Below are positions 52,016-61,462 of a stretch of DNA of 64,000 nt, piece by piece. The stretch is from NCBI GenBank assembly GCA_016721465.1, contig JADKIA010000031.1:1-64000 (forward strand), written 5' to 3'. The first letter of the stretch is position 1. The number at the start of each line of letters is the position of its first letter. The notes beneath the pieces are model-generated. The model ran no database searches, was not told the origin of the DNA, and saw only the letters and a program-made list of their open reading frames with translations. A program made the translations under genes and the position numbers. The DNA is from Ideonella sp. (GTDB taxonomy: Bacteria; Pseudomonadota; Gammaproteobacteria; Burkholderiales; Burkholderiaceae_C).

Positions 52016-53755
52016 TCAGAACGAGTACTTGGCCACGAACGAGAGCTGGTCGCGGTCGGTCAACAGCCGGTTGCTGCGCAGAGTCAGGTTGGCGCTGCCC
52101 AGGAAGCCCAGGTAGGTGACGCCCAGCGACAGGTTGCCGCCCTTCACGAACGTGGCCCCAAGGCTGTAGCGCTTGTCGCCTTCGCCGCCCACGCCGCCCA
52201 GCAGGGTGCGGCCCTGCAGCTGCTGTGAGAAGCTGATGGGCACGGTGAGGTCCCATCCCTCGACGATGCCGGGGTAGCCCAGCGACGCGGTGGCACTGAT
52301 GGCCAGCGCGTTCTTGGTGTCGAAGCTGGCCACGTTGCTGGCCGCGAAGAAGGCCTGTTGTGCCGCCGGGAAGTTCTCCACCCCTGGAGCCTTGCGCGCG
52401 TCGATCGAACCGATGCGCACCGCTGAGATCTCGCCCAGCAGCAGCGTCTGTGGGGCGATCGGCGTGCGGCCGAAGTTGGCGAAGGCGTTGATGTTGAACT
52501 GGGTGATCTTGGCCCGCGTCGGGTTGGGGATGTAGCTCGACGCCGCATTCGGCGCGGCCGGGTTGACCAGCGTGTTCACCAGCACCGGCGCGCCATCCTT
52601 GTGCGACAACTCCGCCCCCACGGTGAACACCCCGAAGGTGGTGCTGGCGGTGGCGCCGATGAGCTTGATGTCGTCGAAGTAGCGCACTCGGTACGAGCCG
52701 TTGCCGATCTGGTTGCCCGGCACGTTGAAGAACGCGGGCAAGGTCGTGCCGGGCGTGAAGGCATTGATCTCGGGGATCGGCGTGCGGTCGTGGTAGTTCA
52801 GGTAGTACAGGCCGACCTCGGTCTCGTCGGTCACGCGGAAGCGGGTACCGAGGCCCCATTGACCGGTCTTGCCGGGAAGCAGATCGTCCTTGCGGTTGCC
52901 GAACGAGCAGCCGTTGAACCCGGCCGGGAAGGCCTGAGGCACCGCTGGCAACGCAGTCCACGGCCCCAGGCAGACACCGCCGGGGCCGACGCCGTCGGAG
53001 CTGTTCATGTACGTGCCCGGAGCGGCGGCCAGGGTCGGGTGGAAGTTGAACTGCGCATGCGCCAGCAGCGACCAGCGCGGGGTCACCTCGATGGACATCG
53101 AGAGCTGGTCCTCGGGCAGCAGCTGGTCCTTGGTCTCGGTGCCGGGCACGCCGGTCTTGGTGCCGTCGGCAGGGCCTTGTGCCAGCGAGATGCCGGGGAA
53201 GAACAGCGCCTCGCCCCACGACACCACGTGACGGCCGGCGCGCACGTTGACGCGGCTGGAGCCGACTTCGAACGAGGTGTAGCCATAGGCGTCCAGGAAG
53301 CGCGAGTAACCGCCGTGATAGCGCTTGGCGCCCTCGGTGAACTCGTTGAACGGCGCCGGCTTGCTCACCCCGTTGGGGTTGAAGGTCGCGTTGGGCAGGC
53401 CGCTGCCGGCGTTGTTGCTGTTGGTGCCGCGATAGACGTCGTCGTAGAAGGTGCTGCCCGACAGCACGAAGCCGCTGTCGCCCTTGCTCAGCTTGGCATC
53501 GAGCAGGGCGCCGATGCGGTTGGCCGTCAGGTCGCCCTTGTTGAAGTTGTTGTCGCCGTCGTTGTTGCCGGAACTGGCCTTGAGCACCGGATCCTGCCCC
53601 TTGAGGCGCTGGGCCAGCGTGTAGGTGGTGTTGATGCGCCAGTCGAGCTTGAGGCCGCCGCCCAGGTCGATGGCATCGCCTGCGGTGGCCGGCAGCGCGG
53701 TGGCCAGAATGGCCACGGCCGCAGCCACGGGCGTGAGTCGCTTGATGGTGTTCAT
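52016..53755 (-). CDS. DUF1302 outer-membrane protein
   Basis: A 579-residue protein from the ATG at 53755 with a signal peptide (AAAVAILATALPATAGDA). It is rich in amphipathic beta strands and ends in FVAKYSF, with the terminal Phe typical of outer-membrane barrels. DUF1302 landmarks are LDWRINTTYTLAQR, VRAGRHVVSWGEALFFP and LPEDQLSMSIEVTPRWSLLAH. These proteins are regularly found with DUF1329 proteins and RND transporters in bacteria that grow on steroids, terpenes and alkanes; uptake of a hydrophobic substrate is the usual inference. It lies 25 bp downstream of the DUF1329 gene on the same strand. Confidence 0.88.
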   Translation of the reverse strand: MNTIKRLTPVAAAVAILATALPATAGDAIDLGGGLKLDWRINTTYTLAQRLKGQDPVLKASSGNNDGDNNFNKGDLTANRIGALLDAKLSKGDSGFVLSGSTFYDDVYRGTNSNNAGSGLPNATFNPNGVSKPAPFNEFTEGAKRYHGGYSRFLDAYGYTSFEVGSSRVNVRAGRHVVSWGEALFFPGISLAQGPADGTKTGVPGTETKDQLLPEDQLSMSIEVTPRWSLLAHAQFNFHPTLAAAPGTYMNSSDGVGPGGVCLGPWTALPAVPQAFPAGFNGCSFGNRKDDLLPGKTGQWGLGTRFRVTDETEVGLYYLNYHDRTPIPEINAFTPGTTLPAFFNVPGNQIGNGSYRVRYFDDIKLIGATASTTFGVFTVGAELSHKDGAPVLVNTLVNPAAPNAASSYIPNPTRAKITQFNINAFANFGRTPIAPQTLLLGEISAVRIGSIDARKAPGVENFPAAQQAFFAASNVASFDTKNALAISATASLGYPGIVEGWDLTVPISFSQQLQGRTLLGGVGGEGDKRYSLGATFVKGGNLSLGVTYLGFLGSANLTLRSNRLLTDRDQLSFVAKYSF

Positions 53756-53780
53756 GGTGGTTCTCCTCGTCGCGGGGCGA

Positions 53781-55168
53781 TCAGTTGCCGGCCGCACGGG
53801 CGGCTTCGGGGGTGAACATGGCGGGCTTCATGTCCATGGCGTTGAGGATCGGGCCCTTCTCGCGCTCTTGGAACAGGTTGTAGCCGATGTAGGCCCCGGC
53901 GTTGAGGTCGTGGTAGAAGCTCGAGCCGGCATGCCAGGCTTGCATGTCGAAGGCGTAGTAGTAGTTGATCATGCCCCACTGCCAGAGCTGGCCGCGGGTG
54001 TCGTAGTAGTCGCTCATCACCGCGTGCCAGGTGTCCTCGTCGATGAAGAGCACACGCTTGCCGTACAGGTGGCGGTAGCCTTCCTTGAGCACGCCCTCGA
54101 GCACCCAGACGCGGCGCAGCTCATAGCGCATCAGGTCGGGATTGGCATGGCCGACCTTGAGCATGTCGGCGTACTTCACGCTGCCGGCGTGGACGCGGTA
54201 GGCGTTGGCGGGGATATAGGCCTCGCGCTTGCCGACGAGCTTCCAGTTGTAGCGCTCGGGCGAGCCGTTGAACAGGCGGTCGGAGTCGATGGTGACCTTG
54301 CCGCCGGTGCCGCCGATGGGCTGGTCGAAGCCGAATTCAGGCAGCTGGCGTACACGGCGGGTGCCCGGGTCGTATTGCCAGGCCAGGCGCTTGTCCTTGG
54401 CGAAGTTGATCGGCTCCTGCGAAACGGTGACGGCGCCCTTCTCGCGCTCAGGCAGCAGCACCAGGCTGCGGTTGTAGGCCTGCACGCCTTCCTGCGGCTT
54501 GCCGGCATCGGCGGGTTGTTGTTGTAGCCGTAGGCGAGGTTCTGCTGGCGGCCGATCGTGGCATTGCCCTTGGAGTTGACATCTGCGGCATCGCGCGTGA
54601 CCTGCTCGGTCGTGGCGCGGTAGGGCAGCGTGTGGTTCCACAGCACCTCAAGGCCGTCCTTGGGGATCGCGAACGGAATCGCTCCCTTGACGGCGCCCTT
54701 GATGTTCATGCCGCCATCGACGAGTTCCGTCGTCGTGGCGTTCTTCTTGGCATTGGCACAGACGAAGTCGGGATAGCGGAAGTCGCGCCGCCCCGGGAAG
54801 ACGGGGATGCGGAAGGTCTGCGGGTACTTGGCGAACATCGCCTTCTGGCCGTCGCTGAGCTTGTCGGCGTACTGGGCCTGGTTCTGCGCGGTGATGGTGA
54901 ACACCGGCTTGTCGTCCTTGTACGGATCGACCGGGTGCTGGCCCGCGTTGGGCGCGTACTGCACGCCCGGGGGCGTGCCCAACCACTTGCCCGAATACTC
55001 GGGGATCGTGCCTTCCTTGTTGCCGGCCTTCTCGGCGCCGACACAGGTCAGGTCCTTGCCGAGGCGCTCGGCGTCGCCTGCAGAGACCTTGGCCGAAGCG
55101 GGGAAGGGCATGGCGCAAGCCAGCGCGGCGACAGCCGGCGCGATGGCGAACAACGGGGGTCGAGTCAT
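53781..55168 (-). pseudogene. DUF1329 exported protein with one frameshift
   Basis: From the ATG at 55168 the frame opens with a signal peptide (AIAPAVAALACAMPFPASA) and the DUF1329 N-terminus (AERLGKDLTCVGAEKAGN, IPEYSGKWLGTP). Near 54516 one base is missing: YNNNPP goes out of frame, and DAGKPQEGVQAYNRSLVLLPER continues in the next frame. The remainder (YNWKLVGKREAYIPANAYR, RYELRRVWVLEGVLKEGYRH, DEDTWHAVMSDYYDTRGQLW) is a full-length, well-conserved DUF1329 protein to the stop at 53781. Partner of DUF1302 in the outer envelope. Good conservation on both sides of the break suggests recent damage or a sequencing error. Confidence 0.8.
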
Positions 55169-55302
55169 CTGTGTCTCCTTGACGACGCATGTCGATGGAA
55201 CCTGCCGGTCGCCCCTGCTGATGATCACAGGATCCGGCGTCAGCCCGAATGTCGGGCCGCATGCCCGATGGCAGGATTCTGGAAGTCGATTGATGAGACT
55301 CA

Positions 55303-55320
55303 ATCGTCTGTTAGGACTAC
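55303..55320 (-). promoter_or_regulatory. Copy 5 of the shared 18-bp upstream element
   Basis: On the DUF1329 strand it reads GTAGTCCtaaCAGACGAT and ends 134 nt before the ATG at 55168, the longest spacing of the five. The orientation relative to the gene is the same as in all other copies. Confidence 0.72.
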
Positions 55321-55361
55321 TTGCGAACCCGCAGCCATGGCGCCGCACGCGGCGGCGCAGG

Positions 55362-57059
55362 TCAGGGCTGCGCGTACAGGCGCCTGAGCTCGGCCTTGAC
55401 CAGCTTGCCGGTGGCGTTGCGGGGCAGCGGCTCGGCGCGCAGCTCGATGCGCGACGGCACCTTGTAGCCGGCCAGGTGGGCCGCCACATGTGCCCGCAGA
55501 TCGGCCTGGCTGGCCGACCGGCCCGGGCGCAGCACCACCACGGCGACCACCGCCTCGCCGGTCTGTGCATCGGGCACCGCGAACACCGCCACCTCATCGA
55601 CGCCCGGGTGGCGCGACAGGCACGACTCGACCTCGGCCGCGGCGATCTTCTCGCCACTGCGGTTGATCACGTCCTTGAGCCGGTCGACGACGAAGAGAAA
55701 GCCCGCGGCATCGACGTAGCCGATGTCGCCGGTGTGCAGCCAGCCGCCGTGCAGCGCCTGCGCAGTGGCCTCGGGCTGGCCCCAGTAGCCCTGCATCACG
55801 GTCACGCCGCGAAGGCAGATCTCTCCGGCCTCGCCGGCCGGCAACGGCTGGCCGTCGGCATCGACGATGCGCAGCTCGATCACCGGCGAGCGCAGGCCCG
55901 AACTGCGCGGCCGGCCCTCGAACAGCTGGCCCGAGATCGCCGCGCCCACGCCGTTGCTCTCGGTCATGCCGAAGCCGATGCCCGACATCGAATGCGGAAA
56001 GCGCGCCAGCACCTGGTCGATCAGCCCCTGCGGCAGACCCGAGCCGCCGAAGCCCACGCCGCCCAACGAGGCGGCCGACGCGGCCGGGTCGAAGCCGGCG
56101 ACCTGCATCAGCTGCTGCACCATCGCCGGCGCGGCGCTGAACTGGGTGATCTTCTCGTCGCGGACGATCTGCAGCGCCTGCGCCGGATCCCAGCGGTGCA
56201 TGAACACCAGCCGGCGGCCGCCGCGCAGCGTGGTCAGCAGCTGAGCATACAGGCCACTGACATGGAACAGCGGCACCACGGTCAGCGTGGCCGGTGCCAG
56301 GCCCTTGGCCATGATGGCCGCCACCGCCTGTGGCGAGCTCATGCCCGAGAGCGCGCCGATGAAGTCGATGTTCATCAGCGCCTGCGCCACCGCACGATGC
56401 GACGACAGCACCGCCTTGGGCCGGCTGGTGGAGCCAGAGGTGAACACCAGCACCGCCGCATCCTCCGGCTGGCGAGTCACCGGCTGGCGCGCCGGGCCGC
56501 CCGGCGCCACCAGTGGCGCCCAGGCCAGCACGCCGCTGGCCGGATCGGGCACGCGGCCGACGTTGACCACATGGCAGCCCAGCGTGGCCAGGTCGGGTGC
56601 CAGTCGATCGAGCCGCTCGTCGTCGCAGACGAGCACCCGTGGCGAGACCTCGGCGATCGCGCCGCGCAGTTCGTCGCGCAGGCCGAAGCTGTTCAGCGGC
56701 GCCGGTACCGCGCCCACCAGCACCGTGGCGGCGAAGGCCACCGCCCATTCGGGCCGGTTGCGCATCGCGATGGCCACCCGGTCGCCCGGCTCGAGGTGCA
56801 CTTCGGCCTGCAGCCGCCCGGCCAGCGCATCCACAGCAGCGAAGAAGCGCTCGTAGCTCCAGCGCTCGCCGGCATGGGCCATGAATTCCTTGGCACCGTG
56901 GACGCGGCCGGCCTCGATCAGCGCGATCAGCGAGGGCGGTGCATGGCGGTAGGCCCGCGCCGGCCCATCGGCCAGCGCCACCTCGCACAGCTCGAACGGA
57001 GCGCCGGGCTGGGTCAGCCGCGCAATCAGTGAGCCGGGGTCGAGGATCGGGGTGTTCAT
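55362..57059 (-). CDS. AMP-dependent acyl-CoA ligase
   Basis: A 565-residue ANL ligase. The P-loop reads FTSGSTSRPKAVLSSH near residue 210, the A5 motif FGMTESNGVG, the hinge GGWLHTGDIGYVD followed by VVDRLKDVINRSGEKI, and the C-terminal Lys is in RNATGKLVKAEL. An N-terminal extension of about 45 residues precedes the usual start of the fold. It activates a carboxylic acid with ATP and CoA; within this operon the likely substrates are steroid side-chain or ring-remnant acids, which the sequence alone cannot distinguish. Last gene of the minus-strand beta-oxidation run, 42 bp after the acyl-CoA dehydrogenase. Confidence 0.83.
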   Translation of the reverse strand: MNTPILDPGSLIARLTQPGAPFELCEVALADGPARAYRHAPPSLIALIEAGRVHGAKEFMAHAGERWSYERFFAAVDALAGRLQAEVHLEPGDRVAIAMRNRPEWAVAFAATVLVGAVPAPLNSFGLRDELRGAIAEVSPRVLVCDDERLDRLAPDLATLGCHVVNVGRVPDPASGVLAWAPLVAPGGPARQPVTRQPEDAAVLVFTSGSTSRPKAVLSSHRAVAQALMNIDFIGALSGMSSPQAVAAIMAKGLAPATLTVVPLFHVSGLYAQLLTTLRGGRRLVFMHRWDPAQALQIVRDEKITQFSAAPAMVQQLMQVAGFDPAASAASLGGVGFGGSGLPQGLIDQVLARFPHSMSGIGFGMTESNGVGAAISGQLFEGRPRSSGLRSPVIELRIVDADGQPLPAGEAGEICLRGVTVMQGYWGQPEATAQALHGGWLHTGDIGYVDAAGFLFVVDRLKDVINRSGEKIAAAEVESCLSRHPGVDEVAVFAVPDAQTGEAVVAVVVLRPGRSASQADLRAHVAAHLAGYKVPSRIELRAEPLPRNATGKLVKAELRRLYAQP

Positions 57060-57101
57060 GGGGGTCTCTTTCGAAGGTCCTCGGTCGGGACTGCAGGGGC
57101 G

Positions 57102-58241
57102 TCAGAAGCCGAGCAGATGGGCGTAGCGGTCGCGGTGGAACACGCCGTCGCCGAAGGTCTGTTGCAGCACGCGCGCGCGCTTGAGGAACAGGCCCAGGTC
57201 GAACTCGTCGGTCACGCCGATGCCACCGTGCATCTGCACCGCCTCGTTCAGCGCGCGCTCGCCCAGGTCCGAGGCGCGGGCCTTGGCCAGGCTGGCCAGC
57301 GCGGCGGCATCGGCCCGGCCGGCATCGATGGCCTCCAGCGCCGCGGCCACGCTGCTGCGCAGCAACTCGATCTCGACGAACAGCCGCGCCGCGCGGTGCT
57401 GCAGGGCCTGGAAGCTGCCGATGGGCACATCGAACTGCACCCGCTCCTTCAGGTAGCCCAGCGTGCGCTCGAAGGCCTCGGTGATCACGCCCAGCAGCTC
57501 GGCGGCCAGGCACGCACGGGCGCGGTCGAGCACCCGGTCGAGCGGGGCGAAGGCGTCGCCGGGGCGGCCCACGACGGCTTCGTCGCCAAGGGTCACCGCG
57601 TCGAAGTGCACCGTGGCCGCATTGCGGCCGTCGACCATGCGCTGGCGCTCGATGCGCACCCCCGGCCACTGCGGATCGACCAGGAACAGGCTCAGCCCGG
57701 CGCGGTGCCCCAGGGCGCCGGCGCTGCGCGCCACCACCAGCAGGCGCTCGGCGACATGACCGTCGAGCACGAACTGCTTGTGCCCCGACAGACGCCAGTG
57801 CCCGGCCTCGCGCGAGGCACGCAGGGCCACGCGGGTCGGGTCGTGCCGCGGCGTCTCGTCCAGCGCCAGCGCCAGCAGCGCGTCACCGCTGGCGATGCGC
57901 GGCAGCCAGGCCTGACGCTGCGCCTCGTCGCCGGCCTCGTCGATCAGCCCGGCGCCCAGCACCACGCTCGACAGCAGCGGCGTGGCCGCGAGGGTGCGGC
58001 CGGTCTGCTCGAAGATCGCGCCAAGCCCCTTGTAGCCGGCGGCCAGGCCGCCGTAGGCCTCTGGCAGCGCCGCGGCGGGCCAGCCCAGCTCGGCCATCGC
58101 GCGCCACACGGCCTGGTCGTAGCCGCGCTCGTCGCGCGCATCGCGCAGTGCGCGCAGCGCCGACACCGGCGAGCGCGCGGCCAGGAAGTCGCGCGCGCTG
58201 TCCTGCAGCATGCGCTGTTCGTCGTCGAGCAGAAGGCTCAT
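57102..58241 (-). CDS. Acyl-CoA dehydrogenase, member of a likely heteromeric pair
   Basis: A 379-residue enzyme. DDEQRMLQDSARDFLAARSPV and GWPAAALPEAYGGLAAGYKGLG mark the N-terminal domain, WRLSGHKQFVLDGHVAERLLV the middle, and VQMHGGIGVTDEFDLGLFLKRA the C-terminal domain. The middle domain is poorer in the conserved FAD-contacting motifs than the next gene; steroid degraders often use alpha2beta2 acyl-CoA dehydrogenases in which two subunits share sites, so this and a neighbouring dehydrogenase may be partners. The ATG at 58241 (MSLLLDDEQ) is the family start; seven codons further upstream there is another. Confidence 0.85.
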   Translation of the reverse strand: MSLLLDDEQRMLQDSARDFLAARSPVSALRALRDARDERGYDQAVWRAMAELGWPAAALPEAYGGLAAGYKGLGAIFEQTGRTLAATPLLSSVVLGAGLIDEAGDEAQRQAWLPRIASGDALLALALDETPRHDPTRVALRASREAGHWRLSGHKQFVLDGHVAERLLVVARSAGALGHRAGLSLFLVDPQWPGVRIERQRMVDGRNAATVHFDAVTLGDEAVVGRPGDAFAPLDRVLDRARACLAAELLGVITEAFERTLGYLKERVQFDVPIGSFQALQHRAARLFVEIELLRSSVAAALEAIDAGRADAAALASLAKARASDLGERALNEAVQMHGGIGVTDEFDLGLFLKRARVLQQTFGDGVFHRDRYAHLLGF

Positions 58242-58335
58242 CGTGGGCTCCGGGCGCGGCACGGCAGGGTCATGAAACAGCTCGCCAAAGGGTTCGCCAT
58301 GATCGGTTCGAACGGTGTTCGAAGGTTCACCGCGC

Positions 58336-59505
58336 TCACCCCGGCAGGCCCAGCACGCGTCGGGCGATCAGGTTGAGCTGGATCTCCGAGGCGCCGCCGG
58401 CGATGGTGTAGGTCTTGGTGTAGAGCCACTGGCGGCAGATGTCGTGCTCGTCGCGCGTGAACTCGTCGCCTTCCCACGACAGGCCACGCTGGCCCATCAT
58501 CTGTTGCAGCAGCTCGTACTTGGTGGCCTCCTGCTCGGTCTGCACCAGCTTCATGATCGAGCCAATGGCGCCGATGTCCTGCCGCGCGTGCGCCATCTCG
58601 TGCATGCGCCGGGTGGTCAGCGCGAAGGCCTGCTGGTCCATCAGCGCGGCGGCCAGCCGGTCGCGCCACACCGGCCCGGCGTCGGCCAGGTAGGGCGCCG
58701 CCACCGCCAATGCATCGTGCGAAGGCGCGCCGCCCTCGGTGAACTTCGACATCGCCGCGCGCTCGTGATCGAGCAGCTTCTTGGCCACCGTCCAGCCGTC
58801 GTTCAACGCGCCCACCAGGTTGCGCGCCGGCACGCGCAGCTTGTCGAAGAACACCTCGCAGAAGCTGGACTTGCCGCTGATCAGCTCGATCGGCCGCACC
58901 GTGATGCCGGGCGACTTCATGTCGATGAGCAGGAAGCTGATGCCCTTCTGCTTCTTGGCCGTCGGGTCGGTGCGCACCAGCGCATACATCCAGTCCGAGA
59001 CGTTGCCGTAGCTGGTCCAGATCTTCTGGCCGTCGACGATGAAGTCGTCGCCGTCGCGCACCGCGCGCGTCTTCAGGCTGGCCAGGTCGCTGCCGGCGTT
59101 GGGCTCGGAGAAGCCCTGGCACCAGCGCACGCTGCCGCGCGCCATCGGCGGCAGGTGCTCGAGCTGCTGTGCCTCGGTGCCCAGCTCCAGCAGCACCGGC
59201 GCGAGCATCCAGATGCCCAGGTTGTACTGCGGCTGGCGGCAGCCCAGCGCCATCATCTCCTGCTCGAGCACGCGCACCTGGCGCGCGCTCAGGCCGGCGC
59301 CGCCGCAGGTGGGCGGCCAGCCGGGCGCGAACCAGCCGCGGTCGCGCATGCGCTCGAACCACAGGCGCTGGTCGTCGTTGAGGAAGACGTTGTGCGAGCT
59401 GCTCCACAGCATCTCGGCGCTGCTGATCGGGGTGCGCATCGAGGCCGGGCAATTGGCCTCCAGCCATTGCCGCACTTCGGCGCGGAAGGTGTCGGTGTCG
59501 TTCAC
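58336..59505 (-). CDS. Acyl-CoA dehydrogenase (FadE/ChsE type)
   Basis: A 389-residue enzyme with GWFAPGWPPTCGGAGLS, the FAD motif WCQGFSEPNAGSDLASLKTRA, IVDGQKIWTSYGNVSDWMY, and the C-terminal TIAGGASEIQLNLIARRVLGLP. These are the complete acyl-CoA dehydrogenase signatures. It introduces the 2,3 double bond in an acyl-CoA and passes electrons to ETF. The protein resembles the catalytic subunits of steroid side-chain dehydrogenases, but the exact acyl chain cannot be deduced. It follows the FATP-like ligase after 106 bp and precedes another dehydrogenase. Confidence 0.87.
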   Translation of the reverse strand: MNDTDTFRAEVRQWLEANCPASMRTPISSAEMLWSSSHNVFLNDDQRLWFERMRDRGWFAPGWPPTCGGAGLSARQVRVLEQEMMALGCRQPQYNLGIWMLAPVLLELGTEAQQLEHLPPMARGSVRWCQGFSEPNAGSDLASLKTRAVRDGDDFIVDGQKIWTSYGNVSDWMYALVRTDPTAKKQKGISFLLIDMKSPGITVRPIELISGKSSFCEVFFDKLRVPARNLVGALNDGWTVAKKLLDHERAAMSKFTEGGAPSHDALAVAAPYLADAGPVWRDRLAAALMDQQAFALTTRRMHEMAHARQDIGAIGSIMKLVQTEQEATKYELLQQMMGQRGLSWEGDEFTRDEHDICRQWLYTKTYTIAGGASEIQLNLIARRVLGLPG

Positions 59506-59611
59506 TGGTGAACCTCGAGATCCTCGGGAGCATCGATGAGCGACCAGCGTTGCACGCCGGCCTCATCCAGGCGGCGCGACCGCGAGCCGGCCTGGTCCGG
59601 CGGGGCGGCGA

Positions 59612-61438
59612 TCACGATGCCAGGGCCCGCGCCACGGTCTCGTCCGACAGCGGCACGTAGCACTGCGCCGCCTCGTCGCGCACGAACAGCGGATCGGCCA
59701 CGCGCGCCGGGTCGTAGCCATCGCGCTGCAGGTCGACCTTGCGCAGCTTGAAGGTGCTGGTCATGTCGGGCTCGGGCGGCACGCGCACGAACAGCGGTAC
59801 CGCATAGCGCGGAAGCTGCGCGCTGGCATGGGCATGGAAGTCCCGTGGGTCGAAGGCATGGCCCTCCTGCATCACCACGGCCGCCATGCCGGCGCGGCCC
59901 TCGGTGCCGGGCACCTTGACGCCGTAGACGGTGACCGACTCGACGCCCGGCAACTCGCCCAGCACATCGGCCACCTCCATGGTCGAGACGTTCTCGCTCT
60001 TCCAGCGAAAGGTGTCGCCCATGCGATCGACGAAGAAGCAGTAGCCGTCCTCGTCGCAGCGCAGCAGGTCGCCCGAGGCCCAGGCGGCGTCGCCGCGCCG
60101 GAAGACGTTGCGCAGGATCTTCTTTTCGGTCTCGTCGGCAGCGGTGTAGCCTTCGAAACGACCGGCGATGATGTCCGGATAGTCGTGCAGCAGGCCGATG
60201 GCCTCGCCCACTTCGCCCGGTTGGCAGGGCACCAGAAAGCCGTCCGCATTGCGCACATGGGCCTCGGCTTCGACGTCGTAGCGCACCAGACGCAGGTTGG
60301 TCTTGTCCCAGAACGGCACGCGGCCACACGAGCCTGGCCGGTTGTCGACGTTGATGGTGTTGGTGTTGGCCTCCGTCGAGCCCCAGCCCTCGTAGATCTG
60401 CATGGGACCAAAGCGCTCGACGAAGCGGGTCCAGACCTCCGCCGTCAGGCCCGCGCCCACCATGGTGCGCAGGCTGTGTTGCCGATCGTCGCGGCGCTCG
60501 GGTTCCGAGAGCAGGTAGCGGCAGATCTCGCCGATGTACTGGCACACGGTGATGCGATGTCGGCGAACATCGGCCCAGAACTCGCGCTTGCTGAACTTGC
60601 GTCGCACGGACAGGCTTGCGCCGGCGGCCATCGCCGTGGAGCCGGCCGACAACGATGCGGCGCCGTGGTACAGCGGCAGGAAGGTGTAGAAGCAGTCGTC
60701 CGCGACGACGGACATGGTTTCGCGCATCACCGCCCCGCTCATCAGCCAGCGCGCGTGGCTGATGACGGCGGCCTTGGGCAGCCCGGTGGTGCCCGAGGTG
60801 AAGATGTAGACGCAGGGGTCGCCGGCGGTCAGGCCCGCACGCCACGACGCATCGGGGTTGGCCTCGTCGGCCTGCACCGTGGCGGCGCCGAAGTCCATCG
60901 CGGTCAGGCCGTGCAAGGCCGGTGCCGGTTTGTCGGCGTCGGCCCAGCGCCACAGCGGGATGCAGCCGCGCACCTCCTCGGCATCGAAGGCCGGCAGGCA
61001 CTCCTCGCCGACCAGCGCCACGCGCGCCGAGGTGGTTTGCAGCTCGTGCGCCAGGGCGCGGCCGCTGATGTTGGTGTTGAGGAAGGCCACCGTGGCGCCC
61101 AGCTTGGACAGGCCAAACCAGGCCAAGAAGAACTGCGCGCGGTTTTCCATCGCCAGCGCCACCACGTCGCCGCGGCGCACACCCTGCGCCCGGGCCACGT
61201 GCGCCACCTGGTTGGCCAGCCGGTTGACCTCGGCATAGCTGAAACACCGATCGGCACAGTGCAGCAAGGGTCGCGGGCCATGCTCGAGGGCGGCCGCTTC
61301 CAGCATGTCGGCCAGCGTGGCCGGGTCCGATGCGCGGTAGCGTGCCGCAATGGCCGCTCGCCGATCGAGCTGCGCCTGCGTGACTTCGCGTGGCACCGGC
61401 TTCCAGGGGGCCTCGACGGGGGTGTTCGGTAGATTCAT
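59612..61438 (-). CDS. FATP/VLACS-type acyl-CoA ligase
   Basis: A 608-residue ligase. The P-loop IFTSGTTGLPKAAVISHARW lies near residue 205, and MQIYEGWGSTEANTNTINVD and RMGDTFRWKSENVSTMEVADVL are signatures of the fatty-acid-transport-protein/very-long-chain branch, to which the steroid ligases FadD17 and FadD19 also belong. It converts a carboxylic acid, probably a steroid side-chain or other bulky hydrophobic acid, to its CoA thioester. It is encoded 24 bp downstream of an acyl-CoA dehydrogenase in the beta-oxidation operon. Bile-acid or cholesterol-like side chains are plausible substrates from context only. Confidence 0.85.
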   Translation of the reverse strand: MNLPNTPVEAPWKPVPREVTQAQLDRRAAIAARYRASDPATLADMLEAAALEHGPRPLLHCADRCFSYAEVNRLANQVAHVARAQGVRRGDVVALAMENRAQFFLAWFGLSKLGATVAFLNTNISGRALAHELQTTSARVALVGEECLPAFDAEEVRGCIPLWRWADADKPAPALHGLTAMDFGAATVQADEANPDASWRAGLTAGDPCVYIFTSGTTGLPKAAVISHARWLMSGAVMRETMSVVADDCFYTFLPLYHGAASLSAGSTAMAAGASLSVRRKFSKREFWADVRRHRITVCQYIGEICRYLLSEPERRDDRQHSLRTMVGAGLTAEVWTRFVERFGPMQIYEGWGSTEANTNTINVDNRPGSCGRVPFWDKTNLRLVRYDVEAEAHVRNADGFLVPCQPGEVGEAIGLLHDYPDIIAGRFEGYTAADETEKKILRNVFRRGDAAWASGDLLRCDEDGYCFFVDRMGDTFRWKSENVSTMEVADVLGELPGVESVTVYGVKVPGTEGRAGMAAVVMQEGHAFDPRDFHAHASAQLPRYAVPLFVRVPPEPDMTSTFKLRKVDLQRDGYDPARVADPLFVRDEAAQCYVPLSDETVARALAS

Positions 61439-61462
61439 CGACGTGAGTCCTCCAGGGCGCGC

